Origin: Streptomyces sp. CB02959
GTDB taxonomy: Bacteria > Actinomycetota > Actinomycetes > Streptomycetales > Streptomycetaceae
DNA: 64,000 nucleotides
Direction: 5' to 3'
Assembly (NCBI RefSeq): GCF_002803155.1
Contig: NZ_NNBP01000022.1
Span: forward strand, 124,001-188,000
Shown here in pieces: positions 50,975 through 58,231 of the stretch. How positions within the stretch are numbered: the first letter of the stretch is position 1; each line of letters starts with the position of its first letter. The notes beneath the pieces are model-generated. The model was not told the origin of the DNA and searched no databases. It saw only the letters and a list, made by a program, of their open reading frames with translations. The translations under genes were made by a program, and so were the position numbers.

Positions 50975-51826
50975 TCAGTCCTGCGGCCTGCTGATGGTCA
51001 CCGCGAAGTCGGCGCCCACGGTCAGCGGAGCCTTCAGATCCCACTCGCCGCGGTCCGCAAGCTCCTGCAGGGCCTGCGACCGGTCGACCGCCTGCGGCCA
51101 GTCGTTCTGGCGGCCGGGAGTACAGGGGTGCTTCAGGTGCTCCTGGCGAACGGTGTTGAACCGGGCCAGCCACCTCGCCTCGTCCACCCCGGAGGCCGGG
51201 TTGCCCCCGAGCACCTTGTCGGTCTCATGGGCGATCTTCACCATGCCGTCGCAGTCGTCGGAACCCTGGCCCATCATCAGGGCGGTGTCGAAGAGGTTCT
51301 CCCGACCCAGCTCGCTCTTCACCCCCTCCTGAGCGCTCAGCTTCATGGCCGGGGTGAGGTACGTGTCGTGCCCCACCTGGATCTGCACCCTCCGGAAGAC
51401 CGGGTCCTGGGCGGCCTTCTTCCAGTCGCGCACGAACGCCCCGCCCAGCGCGCCGGTGTCCTCGCTTCCCGAGTCGGCCAGCCGCTGAAGGACGGTGGTG
51501 TACTTCGCCAGCACGTTGCGGGGTGCGGCGGCGTCGTACGCCTTGACCAGCCCGAGCATGTCCCCGCTCTGGCTGCAGAACCCGATCCACCCCGCCGTGT
51601 AGCCACAGCCGTCGTGCAGATCGGCGATGTAGGCGTACTGCGGAACGGTGGCACCGTTCTCGAACACCGCGGTGATGTCATCCATCATCAGGACCGCCGC
51701 CGCGGGCGTCGCCGGAGCACCGGCCGTACCGCCGCCCTTGTCGGCCGCACCGGAAGCGCAGCCGCCCACGGCGAGCACCGCACCGAGGACGACGAGCAGG
51801 GTGCGACGAATTCTGGTCAACTCCAC
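50975..51826 (-). CDS. Lipid-anchored GH46 chitosanase
   Basis: 283 residues from the GTG at 51826 (CGGAG 7 nt upstream). Signal peptide with lipobox: LLVVLGAVLAVGGCASG, so it is a lipoprotein. GH46 fold: ITAVFENGATVPQYAYIADLHDGCGYTAGWIGFCSQSGDMLGLVKAY, with catalytic Glu at about 56 (VFENG) and Asp at about 72 (HDGCGYTAG), then VLAKY, VRDWKKAAQDPVFRRVQ, MLMGQG-like ALMMGQGSDD. It hydrolyses beta-1,4-glucosaminide bonds in chitosan. Most GH46 enzymes are freely secreted; a lipid anchor and the MatB-like neighbour suggest trimming of the cell's own glucosamine polymer. Confidence 0.85.
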   Translation of the reverse strand: MELTRIRRTLLVVLGAVLAVGGCASGAADKGGGTAGAPATPAAAVLMMDDITAVFENGATVPQYAYIADLHDGCGYTAGWIGFCSQSGDMLGLVKAYDAAAPRNVLAKYTTVLQRLADSGSEDTGALGGAFVRDWKKAAQDPVFRRVQIQVGHDTYLTPAMKLSAQEGVKSELGRENLFDTALMMGQGSDDCDGMVKIAHETDKVLGGNPASGVDEARWLARFNTVRQEHLKHPCTPGRQNDWPQAVDRSQALQELADRGEWDLKAPLTVGADFAVTISRPQD

Positions 51827-52055
51827 GAACCGCTCCGGCCTGTTCCTTGCTGACTGCGCCGGCCCACTGAAGCGCTCCCGCCCACGGCGAAACCGCGAAC
51901 AGCAGGTTCGATCAACCACCGCTCGATCAACCACCGCTGGCTTCTTCTTGCCCCGGGTCTTGCCGGAGACCTTAGTGCGCCGGGTATTTGCCGGTCAGGG
52001 TCGGTGGCCACGGACGCCGACCGGTCACTGCACTTCACTGCCGGCTGCACCAAAC
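51827..52055. other. Non-coding gap with one 15-bp direct repeat
   Basis: I see no gene between the chitosanase and tRNA-Ala. The 15-mer TCGATCAACCACCGC occurs twice in direct tandem at 51908-51922 and 51923-51937, in the position of a chitosanase promoter or operator. Confidence 0.4.
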
Positions 52056-52090
52056 GAAAGAACCCCTCCCGGATCTCTCCGGAAGGGGCT
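52056..52090 (-). terminator. Terminator downstream of tRNA-Ala
   Basis: On the minus strand AGCCCCTTCCGG-AGAGAT-CCGGGAGGGGT is followed by TCTTTCG, 12 bp past the tRNA 3' end. Confidence 0.75.
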
Positions 52091-52101
52091 CTGTCGTGCG
52101 G

Positions 52102-52174
52102 TGGACCTGAGGGGACTCGAACCCCTGACCCCCTCGTTGCGAACGAGGTGCGCTACCAGCTGCGCCACAGGCCC
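52102..52174 (-). tRNA. tRNA-Ala (anticodon CGC)
   Basis: 73 nt without encoded CCA. The acceptor stem GGGCCTG pairs with CAGGTCC. D-arm GCGCAGCTGGTAGCGC, anticodon stem-loop CCTCG-TTCGCAA-CGAGG giving anticodon CGC (codon GCG), and T-arm with GGTTCGAGTCC. Discriminator A. Terminator directly after. Confidence 0.95.
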
Positions 52175-52250
52175 TTGCGACGAGTGAAACTCTAGCATCT
52201 CGTTCGCCGTGCTCGGAAATCGCTTCCGGTGCTGGTCAGTGGGGTGGGCC

Positions 52251-53288
52251 TCACTCGTTCGCCGCTCGCGGGCGGTCCCCGTCCTCGTACTGGTCGAAGA
52301 GGGGGGTGCGGCCGCGGGCGCGGCGGCCCGGGTTGGTGGGGCGGTCCTGCGAGGCACCGGGCCGCGGGCGCTCGGGGACGGAACTGGAGCGGGCGGAGCT
52401 CCAGGCGTCGTCGGCGTCCAGGTCGACGTGGCTGGTGGCGCGCGGGGCGACCGGGGCGGTGACGTAGGTGGGCAGCGGGACCGGGACGGGCTCCCAGCTG
52501 CCGGCGGCCGGGCGGGGGCGCTCGCGCTGCTGGTCGACCCACTCGGCGTGGTCGGTCTCCTCGACGAGCGCGCGGGCGCCGGTGGCGTGCGGGGACGGCG
52601 CCGGGCGGGACGGCTCGGGGGCGGCCTCGATGACGTCAGCGCGGACGTCGGGCCGGTGGTCGTCGGCGGGCGGCTGGTCGGCCGCCTGGTGAGGGCGGGG
52701 TCGGCCCTCCCGCAGTCGTCGTGCTGCCGCCTCCGCCTTTTGCTGGTCCATGGTGAAGGTGAAGCGGCGGCGCTCCTGGGCGCGGAGATAGACGATGTAG
52801 GCGGTGAGCAGCACGGCGGGGAGCGCCGGGGCCCAGAGGAAGGGCAGGCCGCCCACGGCCGCGGCGATGGCGCCCGCGGTGAAGGTGAGGAACAGGATGG
52901 TGATGGTGCGCCGGCGGCGGGCCAGGACCTTCGCGCGCTTGGTGCGTTCGGCGAGGGTGGGGCGCGGCGGGGCGGCCTGGGCGCGGGTGGGGATGTCGTC
53001 GGGGAGCGACGGGGACGGTGCGGGGTCGCCGAAGGACCGGGCGCCTGCCGGGTCGTCCGTGGCGTCCGGTTCCTGTTCCTCGTCCGCATCGCCGGCGGCG
53101 GGCGCCCCGTGCTCCTTGTCGTAGCGGCGCTGCATGGCCGCGCGTCCGGACAGGAGCCGGATGGCCGTGCTGAAGCGCTCGGTAGGACGGGCCTCGTTGA
53201 GCTCGTCCTGTCTACGGAGCCACATCGGCACCAAATAGGCGGCCCAGGCCCCGACGATGACTGCGTAGATGAGGCCGCTGCTTCTCAC
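52251..53288 (-). CDS. sepX: Cell-division membrane protein SepX/GlpR
   Basis: 345 residues from the GTG at 53288. First helix at the extreme N-terminus (GLIYAVIVGAWAAYLVPMWLRRQDEL), a long charged cytoplasmic stretch with the conserved SGRAAMQRRYDK, then two close helices (TITILFLTFTAGAIAAAVGGLPFL and LPAVLLTAYIVYL), and a disordered C-terminus ending RGRTPLFDQYEDGDRPRAANE. This layout fits SepX of Streptomyces (a divisome protein) and GlpR of corynebacteria, the membrane receptor of the gephyrin-like protein Glp. A MoeA-like gene, the probable glp, is in the same direction at 55163. An AT-rich promoter region (53340-53440) precedes it. Confidence 0.85.
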   Translation of the reverse strand: MRSSGLIYAVIVGAWAAYLVPMWLRRQDELNEARPTERFSTAIRLLSGRAAMQRRYDKEHGAPAAGDADEEQEPDATDDPAGARSFGDPAPSPSLPDDIPTRAQAAPPRPTLAERTKRAKVLARRRRTITILFLTFTAGAIAAAVGGLPFLWAPALPAVLLTAYIVYLRAQERRRFTFTMDQQKAEAAARRLREGRPRPHQAADQPPADDHRPDVRADVIEAAPEPSRPAPSPHATGARALVEETDHAEWVDQQRERPRPAAGSWEPVPVPLPTYVTAPVAPRATSHVDLDADDAWSSARSSSVPERPRPGASQDRPTNPGRRARGRTPLFDQYEDGDRPRAANE

Positions 53289-53440
53289 AACTCACACGGT
53301 AGAGGGGTTTCCGTGGGGCCATCCGCCAATTGGGCCGGTGTGTCGCACGATCTGGCTGATATCTCGAACTTTTTTTGTGATTGTTGCGATGAAGTTGTGG
53401 TGAATGCGGCATCAGCGGCGGATTGATTCGAACAGGTTTT

Positions 53441-54064
53441 TTATTTGTGGGATGCGTCGGGGCGGCCGGGTGTGCCGGGCTGCCGGCTCCGCCAGCGGGT
53501 GAGGAGTCCCTCCGGCACTTCCTCGGCGGTCAGCGCGAAAACCGCGTGGTCGCGCCAGGCGCCGTCGATGTGGAGGTAGCGCGGGCGGAGGCCTTCCTCG
53601 CGGAAGCCGAGTTTCTCCACCACGCGTCGGCTGGGGATGTTTTCCGGCCGAATGCAGACCTCGATGCGGTGCAGTCCGACGGTGCGGAAACAGTGGTCGA
53701 CGGCGAGCGCCACCGCGGTCGGCATGACACCGCGGCCGGCGACTTCCCGGTCGACCCAGTAACCGATATGGCCCGAGCACATCGAGCCCCAGGTGATACC
53801 CGCGACGGTGAGTTGCCCGACCAGTCGGCCGCGGTATTCGACGACGAACGGCAGCATCCGGCCGGCGTGCGCCTCGGCCCGCAGATGGCGGACCATCTGC
53901 CGGAAGGTGGGGCGGTGCGGCACCGGGACGCCCGGAGGGGGCGGCGGGACGGTCGCCTCCCAGGGGCGCAGCCAGTCGCGGTTGCGGCGGTTGACCTCGC
54001 GCCAGGGGCGTTGGTCGCGCAGCCTTATGGGGCGGAGGGAGATCTCTCCGTCCGTCAGGACCAC
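53441..54064 (-). CDS. RimJ-type GNAT acetyltransferase
   Basis: 207 residues. RimJ/RimL subfamily: ISLRPIRLRDQRPWREVNRRNRDWLRPWEATVPPPP, then IGYWVDREVAGRGVMPTAVALAVDHCF (acetyl-CoA loop) and LHRIEVCIRPENIPSRRVVEKLGFREEGLRPRYLHIDGAWRDHAVF. Such enzymes acetylate N-termini of ribosomal or other proteins. It stands in the conserved sepX - rimJ - mog - moaC - glp - galU block. Confidence 0.9.
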   Translation of the reverse strand: MVLTDGEISLRPIRLRDQRPWREVNRRNRDWLRPWEATVPPPPPGVPVPHRPTFRQMVRHLRAEAHAGRMLPFVVEYRGRLVGQLTVAGITWGSMCSGHIGYWVDREVAGRGVMPTAVALAVDHCFRTVGLHRIEVCIRPENIPSRRVVEKLGFREEGLRPRYLHIDGAWRDHAVFALTAEEVPEGLLTRWRSRQPGTPGRPDASHK

Positions 54065-54078
54065 CGGCCAGGGCGTGT

Positions 54079-54579
54079 TCAGCTGGGGCTCCCGGAGGTT
54101 CTGGGGTGGTCGCCGCCGTGGATCTGGTCGACGGCGTGCGGGAGGAGGTCGGCGAGGACGGCCAGGCCGTCGCGCACTCCACCGGTCGAGCCGGGGAGGT
54201 TGACGATCAGGGTGCGGTCGGCGACGCCCGCCAGGCCGCGGGAGAGGGCGGCGGTGGGCACCTTGGCGCGGCCGGCGGCGCGGATCGCCTCGGGGATGCC
54301 GGGGACCTCGTAGTCGAGGACCCGGCGGGTGGCCTCGGGGGTGCGGTCGGTGGGCGAGATGCCGGTGCCGCCGGTGGTCAGCACCACGGCGTAGCCGGCG
54401 GCGACGGCCGCGCGCAGGGCGGCCTCCACGGGGTCGCCGTCGGGGACCACCCGGGGGCCGTCGACCGCGAAGCCCATGGCGGTCAGGCCCTCGGCGAGCA
54501 GCGGGCCGCCCTTGTCCTCGTAGACGCCGGCGGCGGCGCGGTTGGAGGCGGTGACGACCAGGGCGCGGGCGGGGCTCAC
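54079..54579 (-). CDS. mog: Molybdopterin adenylyltransferase-like (MogA/MoaB family)
   Basis: 166 residues from the GTG at 54579. RALVVTASNRAAAGVYEDKGGPLL at the N-terminus, VVLTTGGTGISPTDRTPEATRRVLDYEVPGIPEAIRA (TGGTG motif) and the final VNLPGSTGGVRDGLAVLADLLPHAVDQI. It activates molybdopterin by adenylation in Moco synthesis. It overlaps moaC by 4 bp. Confidence 0.9.
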   Translation of the reverse strand: MSPARALVVTASNRAAAGVYEDKGGPLLAEGLTAMGFAVDGPRVVPDGDPVEAALRAAVAAGYAVVLTTGGTGISPTDRTPEATRRVLDYEVPGIPEAIRAAGRAKVPTAALSRGLAGVADRTLIVNLPGSTGGVRDGLAVLADLLPHAVDQIHGGDHPRTSGSPS

Positions 54580-55058
54580 GGCCGCCGCCAGTCGCCGGAC
54601 TTGCCGCCGGTCTTCTCCTCGACGCGGATGTCGGAGATCACCGCGGCCTTGTCGACCGCCTTGACCATGTCGACGACGGTGAGCGCGGCGACCGAGACCG
54701 CGGTCAGCGCCTCCATCTCGACGCCGGTGCGGTCGGTGGTCCTGACCGTGGCGGTGATCTCGACGGCGTCGTCGGCGACCGCGAGGTCCACGGTGACGCC
54801 GGAGACCGCCAGCGGGTGGCACAGGGGGATCAGGTCGGGGGTCCGCTTGGCGCCCAGGATGCCGGCGATGCGGGCGGTGGCCAGGGCGTCGCCCTTCGGG
54901 ACGCCCTCGCCGCGCAGCAGCTCGACGACGCGCGGCGCCACCAGGACGCGGCCGCTGGCACGGGCGGTGCGGGCGGTGACGTCCTTCTCCGAGACGTCGA
55001 CCATGCGGGCCGCACCGGCCTCGTCGATGTGGGTGAGGTGTTGCTGGCCGCTGCTCAT
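54576..55058 (-). CDS. moaC: Cyclic pyranopterin monophosphate synthase
   Basis: 160 residues from the ATG at 55058 (GGGAGAACG upstream). THIDEAGAARMVDVSEKDVTARTARASGRV, GDALATARIAGILGAKRTPDLIPLCHPLAVSGV and TDRTGVEMEALTAVSVAALTVVDMVKAVDK are the MoaC signatures (LIPLCHPL and EMEALT active site). It forms cPMP in molybdenum cofactor biosynthesis. Confidence 0.95.
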   Translation of the reverse strand: MSSGQQHLTHIDEAGAARMVDVSEKDVTARTARASGRVLVAPRVVELLRGEGVPKGDALATARIAGILGAKRTPDLIPLCHPLAVSGVTVDLAVADDAVEITATVRTTDRTGVEMEALTAVSVAALTVVDMVKAVDKAAVISDIRVEEKTGGKSGDWRRP

Positions 55059-55162
55059 CGTTCTCCCGGTCCGTACTGCCGCTTGTGGGACGACACCGTA
55101 CCTCCGGGCCCCGGAGGGCACGCGCTACGGGCCGCCCGCTCCCGCGGCCCCGGACGGGCGGG

Positions 55163-56509
55163 TCAGCAGGGGCCGAGGGGGAGGACGTCCACGGTGGTGT
55201 CGGCGGGGACCTCGGTGGTGTCCTCGGGGACGACGATCAGGGCGTCGGCGTGCGCCATGGCCTTGATGAGGTGGGAGCCGCTGCCGCCGACGGGGGTGAC
55301 CGTGCCGGCCGCCGGGTCGTAGGCGCCGCGGAGGAACTGCCGCTTGCCGCGCGGGGAGGAGCCGAGCGGCTCGGTGACGCGGGCGGCGACGGGGCGGCGG
55401 TGCACCTCGGGGTGGCCCATGAGCGTGCGGATGACGGGACGGACGAAGAGTTCGAAGGAGACGTAGGAGCTGACCGGATTGCCGGGCAGGGCGAGCAGCG
55501 GGATGCGGTCGGGGCCGATCAGGCCGAAGCCCTGCGGCTTGCCGGGCTGCATGGCGAGCTTGCGGAACTCGACCCGGCCCGTGACGGAGGAACTGTCGGC
55601 CGCAGTGTCCGCGGAGAGGCCGGCCAGGGTCTCCTTGACGACGTCGTAGGCGCCGACGCTGACACCGCCGCTGGTGACCAGGACGTCGGCGCGGGCGTAC
55701 TGGTCCTCCAGGGCGGCGCGGAGGGTCGGTGCGTCGTCGGCGACGGCGCCGACGCGGTAGGCGAGCGCGCCGGCCTCGCGGGCGGCGGCGGTGAGCTGGA
55801 AGCTGTTGGAGTCGTGGATCTGGCCGGGGCCCAACGGCTCGCCGGGCGGGACCAGTTCGCTGCCGGTGGAGAGCACCACGACGCGGGGGCGGCGGCGGAC
55901 CGTGACGGTGTCCAGGCCGAGGGCGGCGAGCAGGCCGAGCTGGGTGGGGCCGAGGACGGTGCCGGCGGACAGCGCCGGCTCGCCGGCCCGGGCGTCGCTG
56001 CCGGCCCGGCGGATGTGGGCCCCGGCGGCGGCCGGGCGGTGCACCCGGACCTCGCCGCCGGCGTCCTGCGGGGCGGCGCTGTGGGCGCGCATGGCGGCGG
56101 CCGGGCCCTGGCCGGTGCCGCCGTCGGTCCATTCGACGGGGACCACGGCGTCGGCGCCGGGCGGCACCGGGGCGCCGGTCATGATGCGGGCGGCCTGGCC
56201 GGGGCCGACGGTGGGGAGTTCCCCGCTGCCGGCGGCGACGTCGCCGATGACGGTGAGGGGGGCCGGGGCCCCTTCGGTGGCGGCCGCGACGTCGGCGGCG
56301 CGGACCGCGTAGCCGTCCATGGAGCTGTTGTCGAACGGCGGCAGCGGCAGCGGCACGGTGAGGTCCTCGGCGAGGACGCAGCCCTGGGCGTCGAGGAGTT
56401 GCCGGGCGACCGGGGCCGGCGGCTGGAGCTTGGCCAGGATGTCGTCGAGGTGCGCGGCCACCGACCAGACGCGGTCGGAGTGGTGGGCCTGGTCGGTGGT
56501 GCCGTTCAA
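55163..56509 (-). CDS. glp: MoeA/gephyrin-like protein, probable Glp
   Basis: 448 residues from the TTG at 56509 (AGGACG just before). MoeA fold: WSVAAHLDDILAKL, PPFDNSSMDGYAVRAADV, ARIMTGAPVPPGADAVVPVEWT, VVVLSTGSELVPPGEPLGPGQIHDSN, VLVTSGGVSVGAYDVVKETL and LLALPGNPVSSYVSFELFVRPVIRTLMG. It could act as molybdopterin molybdotransferase. In Actinobacteria this paralog near sepX/glpR is the gephyrin-like cell-division protein Glp, which binds FtsZ. Its place between galU and moaC, close to sepX, favours Glp; a dual role is possible. Confidence 0.85.
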   Translation of the reverse strand: MNGTTDQAHHSDRVWSVAAHLDDILAKLQPPAPVARQLLDAQGCVLAEDLTVPLPLPPFDNSSMDGYAVRAADVAAATEGAPAPLTVIGDVAAGSGELPTVGPGQAARIMTGAPVPPGADAVVPVEWTDGGTGQGPAAAMRAHSAAPQDAGGEVRVHRPAAAGAHIRRAGSDARAGEPALSAGTVLGPTQLGLLAALGLDTVTVRRRPRVVVLSTGSELVPPGEPLGPGQIHDSNSFQLTAAAREAGALAYRVGAVADDAPTLRAALEDQYARADVLVTSGGVSVGAYDVVKETLAGLSADTAADSSSVTGRVEFRKLAMQPGKPQGFGLIGPDRIPLLALPGNPVSSYVSFELFVRPVIRTLMGHPEVHRRPVAARVTEPLGSSPRGKRQFLRGAYDPAAGTVTPVGGSGSHLIKAMAHADALIVVPEDTTEVPADTTVDVLPLGPC

Positions 56510-56513
56510 CGTC

Positions 56514-57416
56514 CTACATCTCCTCGTCGACGTAACTGCGAAGCCAGGTCCGGAAGTCGGGGCCCAGGTCTTCACGTTCGCATGCCAGTCTGACAATGGC
56601 ACGCAGATAGTCGCCGCGGTCACCGGTGTCATAGCGGCGGCCCTTGAAGACCACGCCGTGCACCGGGCCGCCCAGCTCGGGGTGGGCGGCCAGCGCCTGG
56701 AGGGCGTCGGTGAGCTGGATCTCGCCGCCGCGGCCGGGGTCGGTCTTGCGCAGCACCTCGAAGACGGCCGGGTCGAGGATGTAGCGGCCGATGATGGCGA
56801 GGTTGCTGGGCGCCTCGGCCGGCTCGGGCTTCTCGATCAGGTCGGTGACGGCGACCACGTCGTCGTCGGCGGTGGGGGCGGCGGCCGCGCAGCCGTAGAG
56901 GTGGATGCTGGCGGGGTCGACCTCCATCAGGCCGATCACCGAGCCGCCGTGTTCCTCGCGGACCTCTATCATCCGGCGCAGCAGGGGGTCGCGGGGGTCG
57001 ATGAGGTCGTCGCCCAGCAGCACCGCGAAGGGCTGGTCGCCCACGTGGGGCGCGGCGCACAGCACGGCGTGGCCCAGGCCCTTGGGGTTGCCCTGGCGGA
57101 CGTAGTGGATGGTCGCCAGGTCGCTGGACTCCTGGACCTTGGCGAGCCGGGATCCGTCGCCCTTGCGGTGCAGGGCCTCTTCGAGCTCGTAGTTGCGGTC
57201 GAAGTGGTCCTCCAGGGGACGCTTGTTCCGGCCGGTCACCATGAGGACGTCGGTCAGTCCGGCGGCGGCCGCCTCCTCCACCACGTACTGGATGGCGGGC
57301 TTGTCGACGACCGGCAGCATTTCCTTGGGCGTGGCCTTGGTCGCCGGCAGGAACCGGGTGCCGAGCCCTGCTGCCGGGATGACAGCCTTGCTGATCCGTG
57401 CATGCGATGGGGTCAT
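56514..57416 (-). CDS. galU: UTP-glucose-1-phosphate uridylyltransferase
   Basis: 300 residues from the ATG at 57416. AVIPAAGLGTRFLPATKATPKEMLPVVDKPAIQYVVEEA is the nucleotidyltransferase signature; FAVLLGDDLID, IHLYGC and GRYILDPAVFEVL follow. It makes UDP-glucose for glycans. It precedes glp with 4 nt between stop and start. Confidence 0.95.
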   Translation of the reverse strand: MTPSHARISKAVIPAAGLGTRFLPATKATPKEMLPVVDKPAIQYVVEEAAAAGLTDVLMVTGRNKRPLEDHFDRNYELEEALHRKGDGSRLAKVQESSDLATIHYVRQGNPKGLGHAVLCAAPHVGDQPFAVLLGDDLIDPRDPLLRRMIEVREEHGGSVIGLMEVDPASIHLYGCAAAAPTADDDVVAVTDLIEKPEPAEAPSNLAIIGRYILDPAVFEVLRKTDPGRGGEIQLTDALQALAAHPELGGPVHGVVFKGRRYDTGDRGDYLRAIVRLACEREDLGPDFRTWLRSYVDEEM

Positions 57417-57496
57417 GCGCGCCACCCTAACCGGCCCGGACGGACCGGTGATGAGCGTCCGGTTAAGAGATCATGAGAGCCCGAGCGAGGCCCACG

Positions 57497-58135
57497 ATGA
57501 GCGGTGAGCACGAGGAAAAGCGCAGGTTGCGGCGGGATCTCCTGGAGGTGAGGAGGGCGTTGCCGGCCGATGTCGTCGCGGCCCGGGGCGCCGCGCTGGC
57601 CCGGCGGGTGCGGGAGCTGGACGAGCTGCGGACGGCCCCCGCCGAGGGCACTGCGGGCGCTGCGGGCGCTGAGGGCGCCGCCCCGACCGTCGCCGCGTAC
57701 GTGTCGATCGGCGGTGAGCCGGACACCCGGGCCCTGATCGAGGCGCTGCGGGCGGCCGGGGTGCGGGTGCTGCTGCCGGTACTGCTGCCGGACAACGATC
57801 TGGACTGGGCCGTATACGAAGGCCCCGAGCGGCTGGTCCCGGCGGGCTGGGGGCTGCGGGAGCCGGACGGGCCGCGACTGACCCCGGAGGCGGTGACGGG
57901 GGCGGACGTGGTGCTGCTGCCGGGGCTGGCGGTGGACCGGACGGGGTTGCGGCTGGGCCGCGGCGGCGGCTCCTACGACCGGGTGCTGGCCCGGCTGGAG
58001 CGGTCCGGCCGGCGGACGGCGCTGGTGGTGCTGCTCTACGACGACGAGGTGCTGGACGCGGTCCCGGCCGAGCCGCACGACCGCCGGGTGCACGCCGCGG
58101 TGACGCCGTCGGGAGTGCACCGCTTCCGGCACTGA
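57497..58135 (+). CDS. 5-formyltetrahydrofolate cyclo-ligase
   Basis: 212 residues from the ATG at 57497. EKRRLRRDLLEVRRALPADVV at the N-terminus, LREPDGP (substrate loop), VVLLPGLAVDRTGLRLGRGGGSYDRVLARL (family signature) and YDDEVLDAVPAEPHDRRVHAAVTPSG. It converts 5-formyl-THF to 5,10-methenyl-THF with ATP. Divergent from galU with an 80-bp gap. Confidence 0.93.
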   Translation: MSGEHEEKRRLRRDLLEVRRALPADVVAARGAALARRVRELDELRTAPAEGTAGAAGAEGAAPTVAAYVSIGGEPDTRALIEALRAAGVRVLLPVLLPDNDLDWAVYEGPERLVPAGWGLREPDGPRLTPEAVTGADVVLLPGLAVDRTGLRLGRGGGSYDRVLARLERSGRRTALVVLLYDDEVLDAVPAEPHDRRVHAAVTPSGVHRFRH

Positions 58136-58159
58136 CGGGCCCACGCGCGGTGCGTCGAG

Positions 58160-58173
58160 GTTTCACGTGAAAC
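58160..58173. promoter_or_regulatory. parS: parS site (ParB-binding centromere-like sequence)
   Basis: GTTTCACGTGAAAC is a perfect 14-bp palindrome equal to the Streptomyces parS consensus, between convergent genes. Streptomyces chromosomes carry many parS sites clustered around oriC, so this window may lie within reach of the origin. Confidence 0.9.
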
Positions 58174-58177
58174 GCCG

Positions 58178-58209
58178 TCGGGCGGGCCGGAGGAGTCCGG
58201 CCCGCCCGA
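58178..58209. terminator. Bidirectional terminator
   Basis: TCGGGCGGGCCGGA-GGAG-TCCGGCCCGCCCGA, a perfect 14-bp stem between the convergent cyclo-ligase and penicillin acylase genes, 5 bp from parS. Confidence 0.85.
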
Positions 58210-58231
58210 TGCGGTGGTGCTGCGTCGCCCG

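Noticed and set aside
51810..51830. DasR-like site (CTGGTCAACTCCA) at the chitosanase start
   Set aside because: Only about 10 of 16 positions fit the DasR consensus and the two halves are not palindromic.
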